In this document: positions 15,248 through 23,017 of the stretch, in pieces
Position numbering within the stretch: position 1 is the first letter of the stretch
How the letters are laid out: every line of letters starts with the position of its first letter
Program-made: the position numbers and the translations under genes
The notes under the pieces: model-generated
What the model was told of the DNA's origin: nothing
Databases searched by the model: none
The model's input: the letters and a program-made list of their open reading frames with translations, nothing else
Origin: Pseudomonas azerbaijanoccidentalis
GTDB lineage: Bacteria > Pseudomonadota > Gammaproteobacteria > Pseudomonadales > Pseudomonadaceae
DNA length: 64,000 nucleotides
Assembly: GCF_019145495.1 (NCBI RefSeq)
Contig: NZ_JAHSTU010000001.1
Location: 62,001-126,000 of the forward strand
Direction: 5' to 3'

Positions 15248-15424
15248 CTATTCCGCACGCTCATCGGCCGGCAACGGCTGCTTCTTGAGGAGCAGTCGCT
15301 CGGCTTCTTGATACTCCTGCTGAGTCATCGGCATGTTGCCCTGAGGAAGAGGAGAGGGCACTGGTGTGTGTGCGTTGCAGCCAACAAGCGTTGCCAGCGC
15401 AAAGAATGCCATAGTCTTTTTCAT
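15248..15424 (-). CDS. Small predicted lipoprotein, 58 aa
   Basis: Starts MKKTMAFFALATLVGCNAHT, a short signal peptide with lipobox LVGC, so Cys16 should be lipidated. The mature part is Pro/Gln/Glu-rich (PLPQGNMPMTQQEYQEAERL). It lies between DUF3800 and the repressor-linked gene. Surface or periplasmic lipoproteins near phage repressors often act in superinfection exclusion, but nothing here proves that. Confidence 0.6.
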   Translation of the reverse strand: MKKTMAFFALATLVGCNAHTPVPSPLPQGNMPMTQQEYQEAERLLLKKQPLPADERAE

Positions 15425-15475
15425 ACCTATCCTTGGCTCAAATTAAAATCCGTTTTCAAGTAAATTTTTCGGCGC

Positions 15476-15703
15476 CTACTCAGACTTCGCTCGCGTTATT
15501 CGCCCAACCTTCACTTCCTCGGCATACTCCATCAGCCGATCCATGTGCTCATGCAGCATTGCGATCTTCTCCATGACTGCCAGGAACTCAGGCTCAGCGT
15601 AGGTCTTGGCCTCACGGAAAAGATCGTGTGCGGCATCCTCGATCGCGGAGGCTGCGGCTTTCAGATCGCGGCTTAGTTCCTGGTTGGGCTTGGTGAGAGG
15701 CAT
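15476..15703 (-). CDS. Small helical protein downstream of the repressor, 75 aa
   Basis: Begins MPLTKPNQELSRDLKAAASA and is helical throughout (AHDLFREAKTYAEPEFLAVM; EKIAMLHEHMDRLMEYAEEV). It starts 4 bp after the repressor stop, so the two are cotranscribed from the repressor promoter and the gene is likely expressed in the lysogen. Function unknown. Confidence 0.7.
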   Translation of the reverse strand: MPLTKPNQELSRDLKAAASAIEDAAHDLFREAKTYAEPEFLAVMEKIAMLHEHMDRLMEYAEEVKVGRITRAKSE

Positions 15704-15706
15704 GGC

Positions 15707-16588
15707 TCAAGCTTTCCTCGCATTCCAGATCAGCAGCACTTTGGCGTGAACCGTCACGTCTTCGATTCTCGCCTCTTGATCCCTGACGTGCGGATTGTCG
15801 GACACAAGCAAGAAACGCTCTGAGTCCAGTAACTGAATACGCTTTATGAATAAATGCTCATGCCAGGTCAGTACGTATATCCCGTCGCCTGCGTACTCGT
15901 TGACACCCTTGTCGACGATCAGTGGGTCTTTATCGTTGATCGTTCCCTCCATGCTCTGACCCCAGCCGGTAATCATGGCGAGAGAGTGGGGGGAGGTGTA
16001 GGTAATGCCTTTTTCGCGCAGCACGTCCTCGCGAATAATGAGGTTTCTTATTACCTCGTTGTATTCAGCTGGGACCTGGCCGTGCCCCATGGACGCGCGC
16101 ACGTCGTATTGGCGAATCACGATTTCTTCAGGCCTTGCTTTTATCCCGGAAAAATCAGCCTGAATTACTTTGCCGTGCGCCTCGCCAGCGGCAGACAGCG
16201 CCGCCGCCGCGATTTTTTCCTGAGCGTCCGCATCCAGATTCTTACCTGCATGCTTGCGGATCATCTCCATCACTTTATCGGCCGCACTCGATCCTACCGC
16301 TACGGCTGGCTTGGCCGTGGCGCTGGTCAGCGCCGCTATCTCGTCAGCCAGGCGCGGGCTGAATGCAGAGACAGGCTCATCAAGCATGCGTGCAAGAACG
16401 GCGGCGAATTTAGTGTTCAGGGGATTGATGCCCTTGAAGTAAAGATTCACTGCAGCCGGAGTCATCCCGGCCTCATCGGCAATTTTCTTCTGGCTGAGCT
16501 TCAGCTCGTTCTTCTTCGACAGGAATAAGTCGTGCGCGGCTGCGCATTCGGCGATCAGCTCAGGCGGGAGGATTCGTTTTTTGGTCAT
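15707..16588 (-). CDS. CI-type repressor, S24 peptidase family
   Basis: 293 aa from ATG 16588 (MTKKRILPPEL). The helix-turn-helix lies at about residues 30-52 (LSQKKIADEAGMTPAAVNLY). A linker of about 80 residues follows. The C-terminal LexA-like domain has Ser212 in GQSMEGT and Lys249 in HLFIKRI as the self-cleavage dyad, and an Ala-Gly at 134-135 is a possible cleavage site. It should hold the lysogenic state and be inactivated by RecA after DNA damage. No ribosome-binding site is visible and the predicted promoter is only 8 bp away, so translation may be leaderless. Confidence 0.92.
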   Translation of the reverse strand: MTKKRILPPELIAECAAAHDLFLSKKNELKLSQKKIADEAGMTPAAVNLYFKGINPLNTKFAAVLARMLDEPVSAFSPRLADEIAALTSATAKPAVAVGSSAADKVMEMIRKHAGKNLDADAQEKIAAAALSAAGEAHGKVIQADFSGIKARPEEIVIRQYDVRASMGHGQVPAEYNEVIRNLIIREDVLREKGITYTSPHSLAMITGWGQSMEGTINDKDPLIVDKGVNEYAGDGIYVLTWHEHLFIKRIQLLDSERFLLVSDNPHVRDQEARIEDVTVHAKVLLIWNARKA

Positions 16589-16596
16589 CGCGCGAA

Positions 16597-16664
16597 TGTA
16601 TACCAACGGTTAAAAATAAGAAGAAACCATCGGTATTGATTTAGAATTAACAGATGGTTAATAT
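16597..16664. promoter_or_regulatory. Right operator region: three operators, divergent cI and cro promoters
   Basis: Operators ATACCAACGGTTA (16600-16612), AAACCATCGGTAT (16624-16636) and TAACAGATGGTTA (16648-16660) have centres at 16606, 16630 and 16654, exactly 24 bp apart. The rightward cro promoter is TTGATT (16636-16641), 17 bp, TAATAT (16659-16664). The leftward cI promoter is TTCTTC (minus, 16620-16625), 17 bp, TATACA (minus, 16597-16602). The outer operators cover the two -10 boxes, the layout expected of a lambda-type switch. Confidence 0.8.
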
Positions 16665-16692
16665 TCGAGTCATCTACGACCGAGGCTTGATC

Positions 16693-16887
16693 ATGAACGA
16701 GACCCCCCTCGACAAGTTTGTTGCTGAAAAAGGGCAGTCCGAAGCCGCAAGGCTGCTTCGTGTCACTGCCCCAGCAATTCACAAGGCGCTTTCAGCCAAA
16801 CGCGACATCCGTGTTCAGGAGCTTCCTGACGGAAGTTTCCAAGCAAATGAACAGCGCCCGTTTCCGTCACAAAAGTCCGCTGCTTAA
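16693..16887 (+). CDS. Cro-like repressor
   Basis: 64 aa from ATG 16693; upstream ATGs lie inside the promoter. MNETPLDKFVAEKGQSEAAR LLRVTAPAIHKAL contains the helix-turn-helix (GQSEAARLLRVTAPAIHKAL), close to the minimal Cro fold. A GAGG lies upstream. It should bind the same 24-bp-spaced operators and shut off cI after induction. Confidence 0.85.
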   Translation: MNETPLDKFVAEKGQSEAARLLRVTAPAIHKALSAKRDIRVQELPDGSFQANEQRPFPSQKSAA

Positions 16888-17090
16888 CCACGCTTCGAGC
16901 TGAGCGTAATTGTCGCCTGCTCGAAGCCGCGAAGAGCTTCTTGGCTCAACTGACAACGCAGTTGATTGGCCTTCGATTCAAACGCAGGCCAAAGCCTGAG
17001 CTGAGAAGACAAGGGCAGGGTGGATGCCAAGGCAGCCACAAAGCAGCAAAGGGCGGTTATCTCGCCTTGCAGTTCTGAAGAGTCGGTCAT
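16884..17090 (-). CDS. Small phage protein opposite to the right operon, 68 aa
   Basis: Product MTDSSELQGEITALCCFVAA, then a helical region (SKANQLRCQLSQEALRGFEQ). The pattern 'SELQGxITAL' recurs, from memory, in small proteins of Pseudomonas phages at this place. It is antisense to the rightward transcript and overlaps the end of cro by 4 bp. Confidence 0.5.
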   Translation of the reverse strand: MTDSSELQGEITALCCFVAALASTLPLSSQLRLWPAFESKANQLRCQLSQEALRGFEQATITLSSKRG

Positions 17091-17153
17091 GGATGCGTCC
17101 CTGATCAGTAGTAGCGATTTGGCATGAACCCAGAATACGAACGAGAGAGCCCC

Positions 17154-17774
17154 ATGAATACGTCCAGTTCAAGACACAGCGTTCAAACCCGTGACCAGGT
17201 GCTGGTCGCTCATGCTCAAAACCAGATCGCCCGCACCAGCTTGAGCCAGGACGATTTCGCCCAAGCACTGAGCCGGGAAATTTACCTGCGCGTTCCGGCC
17301 TTGAAGATCGAGCTGGCCAAGGTGCCTGACTTCGACGAATTGGCCCGCCAGAACGACGTAAGCGAATTCGTGAAAGCGACCGGTCGCTGGCTCAAGCGTG
17401 TTCAGCGCTGGCTGACCGGCGATCAGGAAATGCCGTCGTGGCTTGAAGAGTCCTGGGTGAATGCCCTGGAGCCTGAATTTCGCGATCACTGCATCAACGA
17501 GCTGGCGGGCCGCCACGGCTTGACGGGTGCCCGCCAAATGCAGAGCGAGCAATGCGCGAACAAGAGCTTTGGCGCGCTGATCCGGGCACTCGGTGACGTC
17601 ATCGACACCGGCAGCGAAGTGTTCGATGACCAAGTGATGTGCGAAGCCGATCTGCCGCATCTGCCAGCTTTCGTGACGCAGTGCCGCCAGGTGGAAGCGC
17701 GGGCAGGGGAGTTGGGGCGGAAGGCCGAAGCACTGCTGGCGAAGCACCGCCCGAGTTTGAAATCCATCGCCTAA
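17154..17774 (+). CDS. Early regulatory-region protein at the CII position, 206 aa
   Basis: ATG 17154 has GAGAGAG upstream; an ATG at 17124 is less likely. The protein is soluble and helical (RTSLSQDDFAQALSREIYLR; WLKRVQRWLTGDQEMPSWLE; DVIDTGSEVFDDQVMCEADL). By position (between cro and replication genes) it could play a CII-like role, but no helix-turn-helix is obvious and I recognise it only as a conserved Pseudomonas phage protein. Confidence 0.7.
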   Translation: MNTSSSRHSVQTRDQVLVAHAQNQIARTSLSQDDFAQALSREIYLRVPALKIELAKVPDFDELARQNDVSEFVKATGRWLKRVQRWLTGDQEMPSWLEESWVNALEPEFRDHCINELAGRHGLTGARQMQSEQCANKSFGALIRALGDVIDTGSEVFDDQVMCEADLPHLPAFVTQCRQVEARAGELGRKAEALLAKHRPSLKSIA

Positions 17775-17785
17775 ATCCCAGGCAC

Positions 17786-17811
17786 AAAAAAGCCGACGGA
17801 GAAGGTCGGCT
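17786..17811 (-). terminator. Leftward hairpin terminator
   Basis: AGCCGAC, seven-base loop, GTCGGCT, followed on the minus strand by a T run. It would stop leftward (antisense) transcription before 17774. Confidence 0.4.
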
Positions 17812-17838
17812 CATCTGCAAAACTAGAGAGACTCGATT

Positions 17839-18645
17839 ATGCAGAGCCAATTCAATTCGAGCAATACCACGGCCAATGTCGCGACACGTTTTGCGAATTC
17901 TGAAAACGTGTCGCGGACCACAATGTCGTCCCGCGAGATCGCCAACGTCACCGGTAAGCGTCACGCAAACGTAAAACGCGACATCGTGGCGATGCTGAAA
18001 GAGCTGAAGATAGATGTACTCAGTTTTGAGCACATCTACCTGGATGGGCAGAACCGCGAGCAGGCCGAGTACATGCTCGACCGCGAGCACACTGATTGCC
18101 TGCTCACCGGCTATAGCGCACCGCTACGCATAAAGGTGATCCGCCGCTGGCATGAACTGGAGCGGCAGCAGGGCGCCCGGGAGCAGGTGCTGCTGAATGG
18201 CACCAAGGTCGTCGGCGAGATCGCAATCATGGAGTGCTTCACTCGGCTGCTGAAGCCGGCGGCGTCTTGCCAGATGGCCATGCTCACCAAAATTGCCCAG
18301 AACAACGGACTAGATCCGAAGTTTCTCCCAGGCTACGCGGTGGACGCTGCATCCGACGCAGCTGGCGGTTACTCGATGCCCACCAAGTCAGCCACAGCCT
18401 TGCTGAAAGACCACAGCATCCGTTACGCGCCGGCGGCGTTCAATCGTGCACTTGAGGCCAGGGGTTACCTGACGCAACTCAAACGCAAGAACTCCAAGCA
18501 GGAAATGGTCCCGTTCTGGTCGATCACCGAGAAGGGCATGGCCTTCGGCAAGAACCTCACCAGCCCTCAATCCCCCCGCGAGACGCAACCTCACTGGTAC
18601 GTCGATCGCTTCCTTGAACTGGCCAAACTGGTCGGGAAGGCCTGA
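17839..18645 (+). CDS. Rha family phage regulatory protein
   Basis: 268 aa. The Rha N-terminal domain is residues about 28-95 (MSSREIANVTGKRHANVKRD; YMLDREHTDCLLTGYSAPLR; VIRRWHELE). The C-terminal half resembles antirepressor C-terminal domains (SATALLKDHSIRYAPAAFNR; LEARGYLTQL; ITEKGMAFGKN). Rha proteins interfere with growth or act as phage antirepressors. The first 20 codons contain a 13-bp inverted repeat (17880-17915). A TGATATG junction links it to the replication gene. Confidence 0.85.
   Translation: MQSQFNSSNTTANVATRFANSENVSRTTMSSREIANVTGKRHANVKRDIVAMLKELKIDVLSFEHIYLDGQNREQAEYMLDREHTDCLLTGYSAPLRIKVIRRWHELERQQGAREQVLLNGTKVVGEIAIMECFTRLLKPAASCQMAMLTKIAQNNGLDPKFLPGYAVDAASDAAGGYSMPTKSATALLKDHSIRYAPAAFNRALEARGYLTQLKRKNSKQEMVPFWSITEKGMAFGKNLTSPQSPRETQPHWYVDRFLELAKLVGKA
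17880..17915. repeat. Inverted repeat CGCGACACGTTTT inside rha
   Basis: Arms CGCGACACGTTTT (17880-17892) and AAAACGTGTCGCG (17903-17915) are perfectly complementary around a 10-base loop. A related pair occurs at 23361-23396. It encodes the peptide around ATRFANSENVSR, so the DNA or RNA structure is superimposed on coding sequence. Confidence 0.75.
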
Positions 18646-18646
18646 T

Positions 18647-19630
18647 ATGCAATTCACCGTCACGATCAATCAGGTGAAGGCGCTGGAGTGGGGGCTGAAC
18701 TCTCAGCAGGCCCTACTGTTCGCCTTCGTCTACGGCTGCCCGAGCTGGACCAAGCCAATCAAGACGGACGACGGGATCTTCTTCGCGCTGAGCAAGGCCA
18801 AGATCATTGAGGAGCTGCCGCTGCTCACCGATAAGCCGGACACCGCTTACCGCATGCTGAAGGCCCTGGAAGAAGCCGGTTTGATTGAGCTTTCCAGCAC
18901 CTCGAACATCACTCTGTTCCGCTTGACCGAGAAGGCGATCGAGTGGAATCAGAAGCTTGATGGGTCGGAAAAATATCCGACCCCACCAGAGAACAAGGGT
19001 CGGAAAAAAATCCGATCTACCTCGGAAAAAAATCCGATCAAGGTCGGAGAAAAATCCGAGCCAGGGTCGGAAAAATCTCCGACAAATCAGGATACCAATC
19101 ATCAGGGTACCAATCAGGGTACCAATCAGGATACCAGTCAGGACTTGCAAGACGGCCCGGACAAGCCGGCCCGCAACTTGGTGCTGGTGGTTGATCGCAC
19201 CGACGGTCCCCGCGTCGAGATTCCCGCCGACATGCCTGGCCCCAAAGACCAGTCCTGCAAAACCTTCAAGGCCTGGGCGAACTACGCCATGGCCTACCGC
19301 AAACGCTACAGCACCTGGCCGGTGTGGAACGCCAAGGTCGGTGGCCAGCTTGGCCAACTTGTTGACCGCCTCGGTGCCGATGTCGCGCATCACGTCGCTG
19401 CTCACTTCCTGAAGACCAGCGATGCCGCCGTCCTGCGCAAGTGCCACAGCCTCAACGAACTGCTGGCCAACGCCGAGAGCTATCACACCCAGTGGGTCAC
19501 CGGTCAGCGCATCAACGGGACCACGGCCCGCCAGATGGAACGGACTGAGGCGAACGTCTCCGCCGCCGAGCAGGCTGCGCAGATGGTTTTGGCCAAACGC
19601 CAAGCAGGTGACCGCAATGAATACCTTTGA
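18647..19630 (+). CDS. O-like replication initiation protein
   Basis: 327 aa from ATG 18647, one base after the Rha stop. The N-terminal winged-helix part (QALLFAFVYGCPSWTKPIKT; FFALSKAKIIEELPLLTDKP; MLKALEEAGLIEL) resembles phage replication proteins. A low-complexity middle (about 105-180) is encoded by the iterons and a 12-bp tandem repeat. The C-terminal domain (SCKTFKAWANYAMAYRKRY) may contact other replisome parts. Lambda O likewise carries the origin within its gene. Confidence 0.8.
   Translation: MQFTVTINQVKALEWGLNSQQALLFAFVYGCPSWTKPIKTDDGIFFALSKAKIIEELPLLTDKPDTAYRMLKALEEAGLIELSSTSNITLFRLTEKAIEWNQKLDGSEKYPTPPENKGRKKIRSTSEKNPIKVGEKSEPGSEKSPTNQDTNHQGTNQGTNQDTSQDLQDGPDKPARNLVLVVDRTDGPRVEIPADMPGPKDQSCKTFKAWANYAMAYRKRYSTWPVWNAKVGGQLGQLVDRLGADVAHHVAAHFLKTSDAAVLRKCHSLNELLANAESYHTQWVTGQRINGTTARQMERTEANVSAAEQAAQMVLAKRQAGDRNEYL
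18963..19142. other. Probable phage replication origin: five iterons and a 12-bp tandem array
   Basis: Five near-palindromic 16-mers of the form TCGGAAAAAAATCCGA begin at 18965, 19000, 19022, 19044 and 19067; the last four are 22-23 bp apart. They are followed at about 19087-19142 by four to five copies of CAGGGTACCAAT and variants. Iterons inside an O-type gene are the classic lambdoid origin layout. Confidence 0.8.
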
Positions 19631-20411
19631 GATGAATGACCAGCAGGTTGCCGGCCTGGCAGCGGCGATCTGCGCCACCGCTGAGGCCATGGGCCAGGAG
19701 ATGAACCCAGGTACTGCGGCGATGATGGCTGAAGACCTGTGCGCTTACTCCGTGCCCGTCGTGAAAGCTGCGCTGAAGGCCTGCCGCTTCGAGGTGAAGG
19801 GCAAGCTGGCCATGGCGGACATCCTGCAGCGCGTTCAGGCCGCCGACGGCCGCCCGGGCAAGGATGAGGCATGGTCGATTGCTCTTTGCGGGCACGACGA
19901 AAGCGAAACTGTGGTTCTCACCGCTGAGATCCAGCAAGCCATGACCGCGGCTGATTCGATCCTTCGATTGGGTGACAAGGTCGGCGCGCGAATGGCGTTC
20001 ATGAGTGCGTACGAACGCCTGGTAGCCCAGGCTCGCGCCGAAGCGACCCCGGTGTCTTGGAGTGTTTCGCTGGGCCATAACCCAGTACGGCGGGTGACGG
20101 CAATTGAATCGGCAGTTCGCATGCAACTGATCAGCCAGCAAACCGGCACCCAGTACCTGTCTGACCTTCGCATTGCGCCAATCACCGAAGATGGCCAGGC
20201 CATTGCTGGCTTGCTAACAGGGTCAGCTGTGCAGCCTTCCGCAAAGCTTCGGGCCCGTTGGCAAGAGGTCAGGGACGACCTGCAGGCACTACGCCGCCGC
20301 AAACAAATTCAATCCCGATGGGATGCGCGGTCAGAGCGCCGGCGAGTCGCCTCGCGCAAGGCCCACCAACTGAAATTGATAGATCAAATGACACGCAAGG
20401 AGCGCCTGTGA
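19617..20411 (+). CDS. Phage replication-region protein (P position), 264 aa
   Basis: ATG 19617 overlaps the end of the O-like gene by 14 bp. The N-terminal half (LAAAICATAEAMGQEMNPGT; MMAEDLCAYSVPVVKAALKA; FEVKGKLAMADILQRVQAAD) resembles helicase-loader-type phage proteins. The C-terminus is basic (RARWQEVRDDLQALRRRKQI). A helicase-loading role is inferred from position. Confidence 0.65.
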   Translation: MNTFEMNDQQVAGLAAAICATAEAMGQEMNPGTAAMMAEDLCAYSVPVVKAALKACRFEVKGKLAMADILQRVQAADGRPGKDEAWSIALCGHDESETVVLTAEIQQAMTAADSILRLGDKVGARMAFMSAYERLVAQARAEATPVSWSVSLGHNPVRRVTAIESAVRMQLISQQTGTQYLSDLRIAPITEDGQAIAGLLTGSAVQPSAKLRARWQEVRDDLQALRRRKQIQSRWDARSERRRVASRKAHQLKLIDQMTRKERL

Positions 20412-20881
20412 TGACAGATAAAATCAGCGTCAACTGTCAGGCCAAGCTATCCGAAGCCATCACGAAGCTCAGCGCCATGTTCCGTGACAAGAAGTTCGTT
20501 GTGGTATCGCTGCGCCCGGGCAAGGACCGCACGCTCGACCAAAACAGGCTGTGGTTTGCGATGTACAAACGCATCGCCGAGATGACCCAGATCGGCGACG
20601 AGGCCGACGCCCGACGCTACTGCAAGTTGCACATCGGCGTGCAGATCCTGCTGAACGAGGATGCCGGGTTTCAGGCCGAGTGGTACCGGGTGATGCGCCA
20701 CCTGCCATACGAAACGAAGCTGGCCATGATGGGCGGCTGCAAGCTCTTCGGCCCGGATGGCTTCCCGGTGACCAGCCTGTTCAACCGCGCCCAGGGCGTG
20801 GCGTACACCGACCGCATTGTCGCGCGGTTCGCTCCGCAGGGCGTGTACTTCGATGACCTGCTGAGCCAGGAGGCTGCATGA
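20411..20881 (+). CDS. ninB: NinB-like recombination protein
   Basis: 156 aa; its ATG shares one base with the previous stop. Conserved NinB (lambda Orf) features are visible: KFVVVSLRPGKDRTLDQNRL followed by WFAMYKRIAEM, YCKLHIGVQILL and FPVTSLFNRAQGVAYTDRIV. Lambda Orf binds single-stranded DNA and SSB and substitutes for RecFOR functions. It lies directly before ninG, as in lambda. Confidence 0.88.
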   Translation: MTDKISVNCQAKLSEAITKLSAMFRDKKFVVVSLRPGKDRTLDQNRLWFAMYKRIAEMTQIGDEADARRYCKLHIGVQILLNEDAGFQAEWYRVMRHLPYETKLAMMGGCKLFGPDGFPVTSLFNRAQGVAYTDRIVARFAPQGVYFDDLLSQEAA

Positions 20882-21459
20882 GTCTCACAGCAAGGAAGCC
20901 TCGCCCGAAGAAATGCCGCGTCGAAACCTGCGGGGCCTCATTCGTCCCTGCACGCCTGGGTCAGGCAGTTTGCAGCCCAGCCTGCGCGCTCAAGGACGCA
21001 CCCCGGAATGAGCAGAAGGCGAAGAAGGCCATCGACCAGCGCGATCGCCGCGAGATCAAGGTCCGCAAGGAGAAGCTGAAGAGCAGAGCGGAGCACCTTA
21101 AAGATACCCAGCATGCATTCAACGCCTGGGTGCGAGCCCGTGACGCGGAGCTTCCGTGCGTCAGTTGTGGTCGGCAGCACCAGGGCAAGTACGACGCAGG
21201 TCATTACCGGACGGTGGGGAGCAATCCGGCGCTGCGCTTCGAGCCAATGAACTGCCATCGGCAATGCTCGCCATGCAATACCCGGCTTTCCGGGAATATC
21301 GTGAACTACCGCATTGAGCTGGTGAAGCGGATCGGCGCCGAGGCAGTCGAGTGGTTGGAAGGCCCACACGAACCGAAGAAATACACCATCGAACAACTGA
21401 AGGCGATGACCGCCGATTACCGGGCCAAGACCCGCGAACTGAAGAGGGCTGTAGCATGA
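20878..21459 (+). CDS. ninG: NinG recombination protein
   Basis: 193 aa, ATGA overlap with ninB. N-terminal Cys cluster (CRVETCGASF...VCSPACALK), basic coiled helix, then the HNH-like zinc region CVSCGRQHQGKYDAGHYRTV with CHRQCSPCNTRLSGN. This is the standard NinG (Rap) architecture. Rap resolves or nicks branched recombination intermediates in lambda. Confidence 0.93.
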   Translation: MSLTARKPRPKKCRVETCGASFVPARLGQAVCSPACALKDAPRNEQKAKKAIDQRDRREIKVRKEKLKSRAEHLKDTQHAFNAWVRARDAELPCVSCGRQHQGKYDAGHYRTVGSNPALRFEPMNCHRQCSPCNTRLSGNIVNYRIELVKRIGAEAVEWLEGPHEPKKYTIEQLKAMTADYRAKTRELKRAVA

Positions 21460-22151
21460 TCTATCCAGGCGTTCTCAACGCAGTTGTCTCCGCCCTCGCG
21501 GCCGAGGCCATTGACAACACCAGCAAACAGGCATGGCAGAAGCTGTACAATTCCGCCGACGAGGAGGGGGGCGGAGACCTGGCGACGCTGGTCCGCTCCC
21601 GCGGTGCTGATACCATTGACCGCACGCAAGTGGACTGCTGGGTGTCCGCTCGGCTGCACAGTGTGCTTGAGAAAAAGTACTGGGACGCGCTGGTGGCGAA
21701 GTACAGCACCCACAAGGGCCGCAAAGTGCAGGCCATCTCTGCATTGCAAGCGCTCATCAACACTCCAGCCCCAAAGCTGTTCCTGTTCAAGGCGACCACT
21801 GCCTGGGCTATCCCGCAGCTGAAGGGCGCGCGGCCGAAGGTGGCTACGTCCGTTTCCGTCGAGATCCCAATCGATGCGCCAGAGTGGCGCCGTGAGGCCG
21901 TGGTGAAGGCTGCGCTGGCTGCCGGCCAAGCGAAGGTCAAGCGCGACAGCTCCCGATCCGCCGACATGGTCGTGCTCAAGGACAGCTTCTACGACATGAA
22001 CACCTGGGACAACGACGGCACGCCGGAGTCAACTCGACGCCGGTGGCGGCAGGATATCGGCCGTGCCGCTGACGACCTCGTCAACGAAGCGCTGGCGCAC
22101 GCCGCCGACATTCTTGAGGCTGAAGGTCTGCTGATTGAACGTGCTGCGTGA
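21456..22151 (+). CDS. Late-regulator-position protein (Q-like place), 231 aa
   Basis: ATGA overlap with ninG. The protein starts MIYPGVLNAVVSALAAEAID and includes a possible DNA-binding segment (LATLVRSRGADTIDRTQVDC). No Q-type zinc finger is seen. Its place after NinG and just before a strong terminator is that of lambdoid antiterminators, but the family is not certain. If it is the antiterminator it would allow read-through of the many hairpins in the late operon. Confidence 0.55.
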   Translation: MIYPGVLNAVVSALAAEAIDNTSKQAWQKLYNSADEEGGGDLATLVRSRGADTIDRTQVDCWVSARLHSVLEKKYWDALVAKYSTHKGRKVQAISALQALINTPAPKLFLFKATTAWAIPQLKGARPKVATSVSVEIPIDAPEWRREAVVKAALAAGQAKVKRDSSRSADMVVLKDSFYDMNTWDNDGTPESTRRRWRQDIGRAADDLVNEALAHAADILEAEGLLIERAA

Positions 22152-22228
22152 TTGCCTGTTGACATCAGTGAGCGGATGAGCGAAATTAATCCCATCCTGT
22201 TATACCTGCGTGTATCGAGGATTGGATA

Positions 22229-22256
22229 AAGCCCGACCATTGCGTCGGGCTTTTTT
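22229..22256 (+). terminator. Intrinsic terminator after the early right operon
   Basis: AAGCCCGAC, loop CATTGC, GTCGGGCTTTTTT. It ends the transcript from cro through the Q-position gene. Confidence 0.88.
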
Positions 22257-22267
22257 GTGGCTGCGAT

Positions 22268-22465
22268 TTAATTGTGATGCTTGAAGTAGTACGTCAACGC
22301 ATCGTAAACCGGCTCATTGAATTCAACTTGAATCAGGTCGTCGCCGCGGCGTTTCAGGCGGTAGAAGTTCAAACCGCCCTGGAATCTGATTTTTGTATCC
22401 CTTGGCTCTCCTCTAAGTGAGTCAAGCAGTTCGCCCACTGTCATGCTGCTTCCGTCGTCCTTCAT
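22268..22465 (-). CDS. Small reverse-oriented phage protein, 65 aa
   Basis: ATG 22465 has GGAGAG upstream; a short N-terminal extension is less likely. Compact alpha/beta product (SMTVGELLDSLRGEPRDTKI; RFQGGLNFYRLKRRGDDLIQ). It is transcribed against the late operon and shares the terminator on its downstream side, so it may be expressed in the lysogen. Function unknown. Confidence 0.65.
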   Translation of the reverse strand: MKDDGSSMTVGELLDSLRGEPRDTKIRFQGGLNFYRLKRRGDDLIQVEFNEPVYDALTYYFKHHN

Positions 22466-22678
22466 GGCACTCTCCAATTAATTGAGCCGCTATTTTGCCA
22501 TGACTGGAAAAACAGCGTTTTGCATGGTTTGCGTGACGGTCACGGAAATTCCTTCACCCATTACGACCTCGGCATTTGCTGGGGACTTTCTGTTGTCGGC
22601 TCCACCACACCCATCGCGCTGAGCTGGGAGTGATGCTGGGGCTGATCCAAATCAAGTCATGCCAACGGAGTCGAGCGC

Positions 22679-23017
22679 ATGGAGTATTTGCAGCGCCTGC
22701 TCGACAATCTCGACAGGTTTGGATTGCTGATCGCTGGCCTCACTGGCGCCGTCATTGCCAGCTGGTGGCACAAGGACGATTTAACGGACTGGCGCGCCTG
22801 GGCGATCTTCCTGATTACCGGTGTCGCCTGCTCGTGGTACCTGACGAGCATGGTAAGCACATACCTGGGCGTGACCGAACCGAGAATTGTCGCTGGCATC
22901 GGCTTTCTGCTGGGTACCTTCGGTGGCTCGCTCTTGGCAGCCATCAACCGCGCCATCAAAGCCGCTGACCTCTGGGCGCTTATCCGCCAGCGGTTCGGGG
23001 GAGGCAACCCACCATGA
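22679..23017 (+). CDS. Putative phage holin
   Basis: 112 aa with GGAG eight bases upstream of the ATG. Three hydrophobic segments (about 15-31, 40-60 and 70-90) separated by short charged loops (WWHKDDLTDW; YLGVTEPR) and a basic tail match small class I holins. Followed at once by a second small membrane protein, a common holin/antiholin arrangement, but far from the endolysin gene at 49.3 kb. Confidence 0.75.
   Translation: MEYLQRLLDNLDRFGLLIAGLTGAVIASWWHKDDLTDWRAWAIFLITGVACSWYLTSMVSTYLGVTEPRIVAGIGFLLGTFGGSLLAAINRAIKAADLWALIRQRFGGGNPP

Noticed and set aside
18963..19142. CRISPR-like repeat array
   Set aside because: The repeats are short (16 bp), palindromic, 22-35 bp apart and inside a replication gene; they are iterons, not repeats with spacers, and no cas genes are present.
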